From Paenibacillus montanisoli (GTDB taxonomy: Bacteria > Bacillota > Bacilli > Paenibacillales > Paenibacillaceae), in NCBI RefSeq assembly GCF_003268025.1, contig NZ_QLUW01000001.1, positions 1,612,001-1,676,000 on the forward strand: DNA of 64,000 bases. The letters run 5' to 3'. A program made the position numbers and the translations under genes. Positions 26,804 to 35,076 of this stretch are shown here, one piece after another (within the stretch, counting starts at the first letter, position 1; every line of letters starts with the position of its first letter). The notes beneath the pieces were generated by a model. That model was given only the letters and a program-made list of their open reading frames with translations. It made no database searches and was not told the origin of the DNA.

Positions 26804-27472
26804 ATGGACTACATACGCATTCAATCGATCGACAATCCGCTATTTAAAAACATGCATGACTTGATGAAAACGATTTTCCCGCCCGAAGAAGTGCTTGCCT
26901 TTGAGAAATGGGCCGGACCGCTTGAAGATCCGGGCATTCATGTTTATGTCGCCGTCCACGAAGGCGAGGTCGTCGGCACGACGGAATATCGCTACTATCC
27001 CGGCATGAAAGTGGCCATGACGGACTTTACGATCGTCGGCCGTCCGGGACTTGGCATCGGCCGGTTCCTCATGCGCGGCCGGGCGCGCGATTTGGAACGT
27101 TTGGCGCGGGAGAGCGGAACGGAGCCGATCGGCATGTTCGCTGAAATTTATAATCCTGCGCAAGCAGCATATGAGTTTGGCGGCGTCTACCCGATGAGTC
27201 CGTTCGTGCGCCGCGAGGTGCTGTCTCATATCGGCTATATGCGGCTAGATTTCCCTTATGTTCACCCTTCTTGGGAAGAGGACGGAGCCGCTGTCGGCGG
27301 TCTGGACCTGTGCTTCCTGCCTCAGGATGAGAATCTGACAGAGCTGGACGCATCGCTTGCAGTAGCGTTTCTGACGGAATATTACTCGGCGCTGCCGAAC
27401 AAACCGGATGAATGGTATACGATGATTGAAGATCTGAAGCAGAAATCGAAACTCGCCTTGAAGCCGCTGTAA
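26804..27472 (+). CDS. GNAT-fold acetyltransferase
   Basis: A 222-residue second GNAT-like protein, not closely similar to its neighbour: acetyl-CoA-binding loop GRPGLGIGRFLMRGRARDLE near residues 84-103, preceded by the strand VAMTDFTIV. It starts 16 bases after the previous gene, with GAGAGGA before the ATG; an earlier in-frame ATG at 26744 lies inside the upstream gene. Substrate unknown. Confidence 0.75.
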   Translation: MDYIRIQSIDNPLFKNMHDLMKTIFPPEEVLAFEKWAGPLEDPGIHVYVAVHEGEVVGTTEYRYYPGMKVAMTDFTIVGRPGLGIGRFLMRGRARDLERLARESGTEPIGMFAEIYNPAQAAYEFGGVYPMSPFVRREVLSHIGYMRLDFPYVHPSWEEDGAAVGGLDLCFLPQDENLTELDASLAVAFLTEYYSALPNKPDEWYTMIEDLKQKSKLALKPL

Positions 27473-27500
27473 ATCCAGTTATATAAGGAGTGAACCTGCG

Positions 27501-28280
27501 ATGGCGCTTACGATCACCTTCTGGGGAACGGGTGATGCAATGGGAGTTCCGCGTGTGTACTGCTCCTGCGCCGTATGCGAGGAGGCAAGAACCGGCGGCG
27601 TGAACCGCAGGCTGCGGTCGCTTGTCCATCTGCAAGACGAGCAATTCGGAACGATGCTGATCGATTGCGGACCGGATTGGCGCAACCAAATGGAAACGGC
27701 CGGCTTAAAGCGGATCGACACCGTGCTTATTACTCATGCCCATTTCGACCATATTGCCGGACTGCCCGAATGGGCGGATCTATGCCGGTGGCTGAAATGC
27801 CGTGGCAAGGCATATGCGATGCCGGATGTGATTCGCGACATATTGATTCGGTTTCCATGGCTGTCCTCTCACATCGAGTTTCATCCGATTGCGGGTCCGC
27901 TTCGCTTCGGCAGTTGGGACGTAGAAACGTGGAAGGTGAATCACGGGAAGAACGGCTATGCGTATGCATTCCGGTTTACGGACGCGGAACGCGGACGATC
28001 CTTCGCCTACTGCTCGGATTCGATCGCGCTTCAAGGCGATGAGCTGCTGCCGCTGGCGGATTTGGATCTTCTGGTTTTGGGGACGAGCTTCTATCGGGAG
28101 CCCTATCCGTTCGAAACTCGGTCCGTATATGACGTTACGGAAGCGCTGGCTCTTATTGAAGAGCTGAAGCCAGGTCAAACTAGGCTGACGCATATGTCGC
28201 ACGATATCGATCTGACTCGCGATTACCGGCTACCGGAAGGCGTCTGTTATGCGCGGACAGGCATGACCGTCACGATCTAG
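27501..28280 (+). CDS. PhnP-like metallo-beta-lactamase-fold phosphodiesterase
   Basis: A 259-residue MBL-fold hydrolase: FWGTGDAMGVPR start, an extra structural zinc site CSCAVC near residue 20, the metal motif THAHFDHIAGLPEW, and later VNHGKNGYAYAF, CSDS and LTHMSHDID. The cysteine cluster and order are those of PhnP, which opens cyclic ribose phosphates; no phn genes are nearby, so the role may differ. ATG 27501 follows ATAAGGAGTG. It ends the operon; a 444-base non-coding leader follows. Confidence 0.88.
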   Translation: MALTITFWGTGDAMGVPRVYCSCAVCEEARTGGVNRRLRSLVHLQDEQFGTMLIDCGPDWRNQMETAGLKRIDTVLITHAHFDHIAGLPEWADLCRWLKCRGKAYAMPDVIRDILIRFPWLSSHIEFHPIAGPLRFGSWDVETWKVNHGKNGYAYAFRFTDAERGRSFAYCSDSIALQGDELLPLADLDLLVLGTSFYREPYPFETRSVYDVTEALALIEELKPGQTRLTHMSHDIDLTRDYRLPEGVCYARTGMTVTI

Positions 28281-28291
28281 GCGGTTTATCC

Positions 28292-28321
28292 TTGACTTTC
28301 GGCGTGTCTTCCCGGTATGAT
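28292..28321 (+). promoter_or_regulatory. Promoter of the MutS2-like leader
   Basis: TTGACT (28292-28297), 18-base spacer, TATGAT (28316-28321). Transcription would start near 28328, about 400 bases before the main ORF. Confidence 0.7.
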
Positions 28322-28354
28322 GAGTGTAACTTTATGCAGTAAGGGGAAATTTTG

Positions 28355-28381
28355 ATGCGGGTTATGGTTCTTAACTTCTAA
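28355..28381 (+). CDS. Leader peptide 1 (MRVMVLNF)
   Basis: An eight-codon ORF with a good ribosome binding site (AAGGGGA, 28341-28347) seven bases before ATG. Codons 5-8 overlap the segment 28367-28377 that is perfectly complementary to 28509-28519, so a ribosome stalled near the end of the ORF would break that helix. Too short for homology evidence; judged by position, RBS and pairing. Confidence 0.6.
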   Translation: MRVMVLNF

Positions 28382-28551
28382 ATTGGATAATACCCGGCGC
28401 CAGAAGCGCTGCCGGGTGCACGGCTTTCACGATACATTTGCTACAGGCTTGCTCCATCATTTAGAGCAGGTTTGTATGGTGGCGTGTGTGGGAGCTGCTG
28501 CGGCCAATAAGTTAAGAACATGACGATTTCCGCCTGCTGGACGGCAAATTC

Positions 28552-28577
28552 GCGTGCTCTTTCGAGCACGCTTTTTT
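28552..28577 (+). terminator. Leader terminator 1
   Basis: GCGTGCTC-TTTC-GAGCACGC, an eight-bp perfect stem, then six T (28572-28577). It lies between the promoter and the MutS2-like gene, so it must be bypassed for expression. Confidence 0.9.
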
Positions 28578-28596
28578 CGTTCTACAGGGGATCCGC

Positions 28597-28728
28597 ATGC
28601 ATAATGGCGGTTTCTCCTTAGACACGAATTCGAGTTTGCCGAAAGTCCTTAAACAGGGATGGGATGCGTATGCGTTCTGTCCCTGTTTTTTTATACCCAA
28701 ATACGCGAAGAGGATGGTTGAACCATGA
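28597..28728 (+). CDS. Leader ORF 2, overlapping the MutS2-like start
   Basis: A 43-codon ORF starting MHNGGFSLDT and ending KYAKRMVEP, with AGGGGA (28586-28591) six bases before ATG 28597. Its TGA overlaps the ATG of the MutS2-like gene (ATGA at 28725-28728), suggesting translational coupling. It runs straight through terminator 2, so translating ribosomes would cover that hairpin. An alternative five-codon ORF (MAVSP) begins at 28604 in another frame. Coding status is inferred. Confidence 0.5.
   Translation: MHNGGFSLDTNSSLPKVLKQGWDAYAFCPCFFIPKYAKRMVEP
28651..28692 (+). terminator. Leader terminator 2, inside leader ORF 2
   Basis: AAACAGGGA (28651-28659) pairs with TCCCTGTTT (28680-28688) across a 20-base loop, with seven T at 28686-28692. 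It ends 32 bases before the main start codon. Confidence 0.8.
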
Positions 28729-30686
28729 ATACGCAAGCCATAACAAAATTGGAATTCGATAAAATCAAATCGATGCTGATGTCTTACATCGTATCCGAGG
28801 CGGGGACGATCCTTGCCGAGCGGCATGAGCCGAGCGCGGAGCCTGGCCGGGTGAAAGCGTGGCTGCAAGAGTCGGAGGAAGCGGTGCGCTTGCTTGCCAC
28901 TGGAGCGAGCGTTCCGATTTCCGCGATGGAGGGAATGCAAACCTTTATGTCGCTGCTCGGCAAAGGGAAAATCTATTCGGAGCAGGAGTTGGGCCAACTG
29001 GCCGTGTGGCTTACTGCCGTTGGGCAAATGAAGCGCTATATGGACAGTAAACGCATGATAGCGCCTACCATTAGCGGCTATGCGGATTCCATGCACGATT
29101 GTCCGGAGCTGCTTCAGGAACTGAACCGCTGCATCAGGCACGGCGCGCTGACCGATCAGGCCTCCCCGGCATTGGGAGACATCCGCAGACATCTCGCTGC
29201 CGCCGAGGATCGAATCGAACGCAAGCTGAGCCAGCTGCTGGGCAAATACAAGAGCGCGCTGCAGGATCAATTGGTCAGCAAGAGGAACGGCCATTTTGTC
29301 ATCCCGGTCAAGAGGGAGCTGCGCAGGCAGGTGCCGGGAACGGTATGGGATGAATCGGCAAGCGGCCAGACGCTGTTCGTCGAACCCGTCGACGTAGCCG
29401 ATTTGCAGGCGGAATGGCAATTGTGGAAAAGCGAAGAGGAACGCGAGCGGACGACGATTTTATCGCGGCTGTCGGATTTAGCGGAAGCGGAGAGCGAGCG
29501 GCTGAAATGGAATGTGGAGGCGATGGCTTCGTTTGATTTTATTTTCGCCCGGGCGAAGCTTTCCCGCACCTACAATGGCATTGCTCCGGCAATCTGCGAG
29601 AAGCCATACATCAAGCTGATAGGCGCGAGACATCCGCTCCTCGGCGAGAAGGCTGTCCCGCTTAACGTCGAAATCGGAGGCGAGTGGAGGCAATTGATCA
29701 TCACAGGTCCCAATACGGGCGGAAAAACGGTTGCGCTGAAGACGATCGGCTTGTTTGCGCTCATGCTTCAATCCGGTTTGCTTCTGCCTGTGGGACAGGG
29801 AACTGAGTTTGGCATCTTTCAAGGCGTTCTCGCGGATGTAGGGGACGGCCAAAGCATTGAGCAATCGTTAAGTACCTTCTCCGCTCATATGGAAAGTTTG
29901 AGCGGCATGCTGCGCAGCGCCAATAACCGCACGCTGATCCTGCTTGACGAGCTTGCCGCCGGCACGGATCCCGGAGAAGGCATCGCTTTATCTATCGCGG
30001 TTCTCGAAGAACTGCTGCAGCGAGGCTCGCTAGTTGCCGCGACAACGCATTTTAACGAGATTAAGCGGTTTGCCGCTGTCATGAAAGGCTGTACGAATGC
30101 CCGGATGGCATTCGATGCCGATACGCTGAAGCCCGTGTACAGGCTGGAAATCGGGGAAGCGGGGGATAGCTACGCTTTTGCGATTGCTAGACGGTTCGGG
30201 CTGCCTGAGCGGGTTATCCAGCGAGCCGAAGAGCGGGTAGAAGCCGCCAAACGCACTAATTCTGAAGGGCAGCGGACTGAGGCGGTTTTTGCGACTGAAG
30301 AGGCCGAGAAATGGAATAAGTCGATGGAGGAGGCAAGCGCCAAGGTCAAGAAAGAAAATCGGGATGGAGCTGCGCCCGCAGGGAAAAAACCTTTCGAGGT
30401 TGGAGATTGCGTGTGGATTTATCCGCTCAAGCGGACGGGGATCGTGTTCCAGCCGGCCAATGAGCGGGGGGATGTTGTCGTGCAGGTTCAGAAAACGAAG
30501 ATGACCTTCAACCGGAAACGGCTCTCGCTCTATATCTCTAGCGCGCAGCTATACCCGGAAGGCGATTATGACATGGACATTGTTTTCGAATCGAAGGCAA
30601 ACCGCAAAACGCGCAAGCTCATGGGGTGCAAATACGTGCCAGGCCTTTCGATCGAGTCGCCGCCGGAAGAGCACCCGAGGGGGTAG
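28725..30686 (+). CDS. MutS2-like ATPase lacking the Smr domain
   Basis: A 653-residue MutS-superfamily protein of the MutS2 type. It has the MutS2 core/clamp helices (residues 1-300), Walker A GPNTGGKT near 328-335, Walker B LILLDELAAGTDPGEG, the TTHF motif, a coiled-coil stretch around 500-545 and a KOW-like segment (FEVGDCVWIYPLKRTGIVF, near 557-575). B. subtilis MutS2/RqcU is about 785 residues and ends in an Smr nuclease-like domain; no Smr domain is visible here. MutS2/RqcU splits collided ribosomes, so a ribosome-directed role is plausible. ATG 28725 follows AGAGGATGG. Expression appears to be controlled by the two-terminator leader upstream. Confidence 0.88.
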   Translation: MNTQAITKLEFDKIKSMLMSYIVSEAGTILAERHEPSAEPGRVKAWLQESEEAVRLLATGASVPISAMEGMQTFMSLLGKGKIYSEQELGQLAVWLTAVGQMKRYMDSKRMIAPTISGYADSMHDCPELLQELNRCIRHGALTDQASPALGDIRRHLAAAEDRIERKLSQLLGKYKSALQDQLVSKRNGHFVIPVKRELRRQVPGTVWDESASGQTLFVEPVDVADLQAEWQLWKSEEERERTTILSRLSDLAEAESERLKWNVEAMASFDFIFARAKLSRTYNGIAPAICEKPYIKLIGARHPLLGEKAVPLNVEIGGEWRQLIITGPNTGGKTVALKTIGLFALMLQSGLLLPVGQGTEFGIFQGVLADVGDGQSIEQSLSTFSAHMESLSGMLRSANNRTLILLDELAAGTDPGEGIALSIAVLEELLQRGSLVAATTHFNEIKRFAAVMKGCTNARMAFDADTLKPVYRLEIGEAGDSYAFAIARRFGLPERVIQRAEERVEAAKRTNSEGQRTEAVFATEEAEKWNKSMEEASAKVKKENRDGAAPAGKKPFEVGDCVWIYPLKRTGIVFQPANERGDVVVQVQKTKMTFNRKRLSLYISSAQLYPEGDYDMDIVFESKANRKTRKLMGCKYVPGLSIESPPEEHPRG

Positions 30687-30776
30687 CGGGAGATGCAATG
30701 ACTCCGCCCTGTGACGTACGTCTCATCACAAGGTGCACCTCATCGCGTTTTTGTAGTGGGGGCAGATGGGTATTCG

Positions 30777-30890
30777 CCGCACTTGCTGGGCTTTCGGCGG
30801 AGAATCGCGAATGAGCGGTAACAGTTACCGCACTTGCTGGGCTTTCGGCGGAGAAACGCGAATGAGCGGTAACAGTTACCGCACTTGCTT
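30777..30890. repeat. 51-bp tandem repeat with internal palindrome
   Basis: Two full copies (30777-30827, 30828-30878) and a partial third (from 30879) of a 51-bp unit starting CCGCACTTGCTGGGCTTTCG; the first two differ at one base (T/A in the GAGAATCGCG segment). Each copy ends with the 17-base palindrome GCGGTAACAGTTACCGC (30815-30831, 30866-30882). Lies in the 250-base gap between convergent MutS2-like and thiN genes. Confidence 0.9.
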
Positions 30891-30936
30891 AAGACCGCCT
30901 AGCCGCCGATTCGATTTGAAAGCGGAACTCCGGTGC

Positions 30937-31581
30937 TTAGTCGCGGCTTTCAATCACGAGGAGCATGCCTTGCTTCACCTCGATCGATCCTTCCTGCCCC
31001 AGCAGCTTATTGCTGATGCCCAGCGACTGGCCGATTTCGAGGGTGGCGTCATGCAGCGGGTACTGGAAGCCGGTCAGCGTAATGCCTGTCACTTGCTCCG
31101 AGAGGGGCAGCAGGGACACGTACGCAAAGCCTTTGTTAGCCAGCGTGATCCGATCGGTCGCAAGCTGGATGCAGTTGCGATCGTCCCTGATCATCGCAGC
31201 CGTGCCTTGCCGCTGCGCCATCCGCAGCAAATGGACATTGGCCAGCGAGTGGTCGAATCTGGTGCCTAATGCGCCTAGCATGAGCAGCTCCTTCGGCTGC
31301 TTCGACAGGGCGAGACGCCACGCGAGTTCCGTATCGGTATAGTCTTTGTCGACGGGGTCGTAGTCCAGCGTCTCCCCGCTCTTCTCCCTGATATAAGCGA
31401 GCTGCTGCGGGGTGACGGAGTCGAAATCGCCGAGCGCGATATCCGGCCGCAGTCCATGCTCGACCAGGAACATCGCGCCGGCATCAGCGCCGATCAGCAT
31501 GTCGCCCGGCCGAATGAGTTCAATTGCCCAACGTCCCAGGCGTCCGCCGGTAAAAATAAGGATCCGTTCCGTATTCATCAT
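30937..31581 (-). CDS. thiN: Thiamine pyrophosphokinase
   Basis: A 214-residue enzyme making thiamine pyrophosphate from thiamine and ATP. Family signatures: GADAGAMFLVEHGLRPDIAL, GDFDSV, the acidic VDKDYTDTELA, GALGTRFDHSLANVHLL and the C-terminal thiamine-binding region (SLLPLSEQVTGITLTGFQYPL). In Bacillus it usually lies near rpe/rsgA; here it is a single convergent gene. Two adjacent ATGs (31581, 31578) are possible. TPP made here is the cofactor of pdhAB and of the oxoacid:ferredoxin enzyme in this window. Confidence 0.95.
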   Translation of the reverse strand: MMNTERILIFTGGRLGRWAIELIRPGDMLIGADAGAMFLVEHGLRPDIALGDFDSVTPQQLAYIREKSGETLDYDPVDKDYTDTELAWRLALSKQPKELLMLGALGTRFDHSLANVHLLRMAQRQGTAAMIRDDRNCIQLATDRITLANKGFAYVSLLPLSEQVTGITLTGFQYPLHDATLEIGQSLGISNKLLGQEGSIEVKQGMLLVIESRD

Positions 31582-31740
31582 TCGTCCTGCTTTCCTTTGT
31601 TTTAAGTCAGTATACTTCTCGTGAGGGCAGTTGACCAGTCGATTTGAAGACTGCGCAAACGTAATGCTTGAAGAATCCGCCGGCCGCGGCTAAAATGAGT
31701 AAGGATTATTAATGAGCGGAGCTGGCGGAGGCATCAGGAC

Positions 31741-32439
31741 ATGAGTTTACAGATGGACATGGATATTTTCACTGTTTTCAGCATTATCGGAACGATCGCT
31801 TTCGCGGTCAGCGGTGCCATCGTAGCTATGGAAGAAGAGTACGATATTTTAGGGGTCTACGTGCTCGGTCTTGTCACTGCATTTGGCGGCGGCGTTGTGC
31901 GAAACCTATTGATTAACGTACCGATTACAAGCATCTGGACGCAGGGGATGCTGCTGAAGACCGCGGTCGTCGCGATGACCATCGCGTTCGTGCTGCCGGT
32001 CAAGTGGATCAACCATTGGAAGAAAAGCGAAGCGTTCTTCGATGCGATCGGGCTATCGGCCTTCGCGATCCAAGGGGCGCTGTACGCGACGGGCAAATAC
32101 CCGCTTAGCGCGGTTATGGTCGCAGCCATGCTGACCGGAATCGGCGGCGGTATGATCCGGGACGTGCTGGCAGGGCGCAAGCCGCTCGTGCTGCGCGATG
32201 AGATTTATGCGGTCTGGGCACTGGGCGCAGGCGCCGTTATCGGGCTTGGCTATTTCAAATCGCCTGTTCAGCTGCTAGTCTTATTTATGATCGTCATTAT
32301 TTTCAGAATGCTCTCGGTGCATTACGGCTGGCGGCTGCCAAGGCGCTCGCTCAAATACGCGCTGGCGCAGTCGGTCCATTCCGATAAGCAGCGTGCGGAA
32401 GCAGCCAAGAATGAACAAGCAGAAGGAGAACGTCCATGA
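31741..32439 (+). CDS. TRIC-type membrane protein (UPF0126, YvgT-like)
   Basis: A 232-residue protein with about seven membrane helices in two repeats, each with a Gly-rich signature ending in a basic-acidic turn: AFGGGVVRNLL and TGIGGGMIRDVL. This is the bacterial trimeric intracellular cation (TRIC) channel family, known in part as potassium-permeable trimers; the physiological ion is unproven here. The C-terminus is charged and cytoplasmic. GGAGG lies ten bases before ATG 31741. Its stop overlaps the phosphatase start (ATGA). Confidence 0.85.
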   Translation: MSLQMDMDIFTVFSIIGTIAFAVSGAIVAMEEEYDILGVYVLGLVTAFGGGVVRNLLINVPITSIWTQGMLLKTAVVAMTIAFVLPVKWINHWKKSEAFFDAIGLSAFAIQGALYATGKYPLSAVMVAAMLTGIGGGMIRDVLAGRKPLVLRDEIYAVWALGAGAVIGLGYFKSPVQLLVLFMIVIIFRMLSVHYGWRLPRRSLKYALAQSVHSDKQRAEAAKNEQAEGERP

Positions 32440-32912
32440 TTAGCGTATTATTTGTTTGCCTCGGGAACATTTGCAGGTCGCCGATGGCGGAAGCGGTACT
32501 GCGTCATCAATTGAAAGCGCGGGAGCTGGATGGCAAAGTGAGGGTTGATTCCGCGGGTACCGGCGACTGGCATTTGGGGAAGCCGCCGCATGAAGGAACG
32601 CGGTCGCTGTTGGATCGTTACGGCATTTCATATGAGGGAATGCGCGCGAGGCAGGTGTTAATTAACGATTATCAATCCTTCGACTATATCGTCTGCATGG
32701 ATAGCGCGAACGAACGCGACGTGAGAAGTCTCTTCGGCAGCGGCTCCGATAAGCAAACTAAAGTGTTCAAGTTCATGGACTTACTGCCGGACAAGCCGGG
32801 AAATGACGTGCCTGACCCGTATTATACAGGTAACTTCGACGAAGTTTATGAGCTTGTCTCCAAGGGCTGCAGCAATTTGCTGGAGCGCATTCGCAGAGAG
32901 CATCGGCTGTAA
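32436..32912 (+). CDS. Low-molecular-weight protein tyrosine phosphatase
   Basis: A 158-residue LMW-PTP: P-loop CLGNICRSP at the N-terminus (nucleophile Cys, Arg of CX5R), and the general acid Asp in VPDPYYTGNFDEVYEL. Length and motifs match YfkJ-type enzymes rather than the McsB/YwlE arginine phosphatase, though that distinction needs an alignment. Four-base overlap with the TRIC gene shows coupling. Confidence 0.92.
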   Translation: MISVLFVCLGNICRSPMAEAVLRHQLKARELDGKVRVDSAGTGDWHLGKPPHEGTRSLLDRYGISYEGMRARQVLINDYQSFDYIVCMDSANERDVRSLFGSGSDKQTKVFKFMDLLPDKPGNDVPDPYYTGNFDEVYELVSKGCSNLLERIRREHRL

Positions 32913-32915
32913 TTA

Positions 32916-32961
32916 AAGAAGACCGCATTTCCGCCTGCTGAGCGGAGATACGGTCTTTTTT
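32916..32961. terminator. Bidirectional terminator
   Basis: AAAGAAGACCG... and CGGTCTTTTTT form the outer stem (GACCG/CGGTC) with an inner TTTCCGC/GCGGA pair; separates convergent phosphatase and esterase genes. Confidence 0.85.
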
Positions 32962-32979
32962 GATATTCAACTATTCACT

Positions 32980-33720
32980 CTACGCTTCTGGATGAAGGAA
33001 GGTGCGAAGCGCAGCCGGAATGTGCTGCTGCCAGAATCCCCATACATGATCGCCATCGTGCTCGCCGTAGTGCGAGACCGCTCCTTTTGCATCGAGGATC
33101 GCCTTCATCTCCCTGTTCATCGCGACAAAATCAAATACGCCGCGGTCGGATTTAAAGGCCGTCTCCTGCAGTCCGACGATCATGAACAGCTCGAGACGGC
33201 TCAAGTCTTCCGCTTGCTCGGCAATCGCGCGCGATACGGGATAAAACGCCCCGGACAAGGAAATAACTTGATGGAACAAATCCGGATAAGTGATCGCGAT
33301 ATGAAAGCTGACGGAACCGCCTAACGAATCGCCTGCAAGAATCCGCGCGCCGGCTTCGCGCCTGGCCGCGTATTTGGATTCAACGTAAGGGATGAGTTCT
33401 TCGCCGATAAAGGCGACGTAACCGGCATGCCGGCCCCCGTCGGGGGCGTACTCGGCCGTCCGCATCTTGATGTCGACATCGACGCCGACGATAATGAACG
33501 GCTCGATTCCCTCATCCAAGACCAGCTGGTTAGCGATGGTGGCAATGCGGCCAAAGTTGAAAAATTGCTCGCCGTCCTGGCAGTACACGACGGGATAGCT
33601 CAACAGCTCGTTGTAGCCTGGCGGCAGATAGACGCGTATGTCGCGGAAACCCTCCGGCAAAAATCGGCTGGATACGACATCCTTCACGATCGTTCTTTTC
33701 AAATATCGCGGGTCGGTCAT
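32980..33720 (-). CDS. Alpha/beta-hydrolase esterase (enterochelin-esterase-like)
   Basis: A 246-residue putative esterase: RDIRVYLPPGYNE start typical of the esterase D/Fes-like family, nucleophile Ser in LAGDSLGGSVSFH, and the catalytic His in GDHVWGFWQQHI with a preceding acidic residue. Related proteins hydrolyse carboxyl esters including siderophore backbones; no siderophore genes are near, so the substrate is open. AAAGGAG precedes ATG 33720. An imperfect palindrome overlaps its likely -10. Confidence 0.85.
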   Translation of the reverse strand: MTDPRYLKRTIVKDVVSSRFLPEGFRDIRVYLPPGYNELLSYPVVYCQDGEQFFNFGRIATIANQLVLDEGIEPFIIVGVDVDIKMRTAEYAPDGGRHAGYVAFIGEELIPYVESKYAARREAGARILAGDSLGGSVSFHIAITYPDLFHQVISLSGAFYPVSRAIAEQAEDLSRLELFMIVGLQETAFKSDRGVFDFVAMNREMKAILDAKGAVSHYGEHDGDHVWGFWQQHIPAALRTFLHPEA

Positions 33721-33781
33721 GTATAAAAACTCCTTTGTCCGTGCATGGTATGCGCAGGTATTTCTAGGATTCTGCCCTATT

Positions 33782-33798
33782 GTATTATACTGTAATAC
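33782..33798. repeat. Operator-like inverted repeat upstream of the esterase
   Basis: GTATTA-TACTG-TAATAC (6-bp arms, five-base centre). It covers a TATAAT on the minus strand (33789-33784), a likely -10 of the esterase gene. Confidence 0.4.
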
Positions 33799-33884
33799 TA
33801 TGATGTTAGTTCTGTTACATATACAATTTAGCAGGGTAATAGAGAAAATGTTGCAAAATACAACGGTTTATAGTGCATTTGACT

Positions 33885-35035
<1,151 letters not shown>

Positions 35036-35076
35036 TGGGATGACTACAGAAGCAAGCTAAGGAGGAACTCGCGACA

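Larger units (their letters stand above)
28281..28724 (+). promoter_or_regulatory. Long 5' leader (attenuator region) of the MutS2-like gene
   Basis: A 444-base region holding, in order: promoter (28292-28321), leader ORF 1 (28355-28381), hairpin 28392-28417 (ACCCGGC/GCCGGGT), hairpin 28448-28470 (CTTGCTC/GAGCAGG with one G-U), an 11-base segment 28509-28519 complementary to leader ORF 1 at 28367-28377, terminator 1 (28552-28577), leader ORF 2 (28597-28728) and terminator 2 (28651-28692). The long-range helix is extended by CCAAT (28504-28508) with ATTGG (28382-28386). This is the layout of a ribosome-sensing transcription attenuator; the inducer is unknown. Confidence 0.75.

Noticed and set aside
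30766..31269. ORF with internal 17-residue repeats
   Set aside because: The repeats come from the 51-bp non-coding tandem repeat (51 is divisible by three), and the rest is antisense to thiN.
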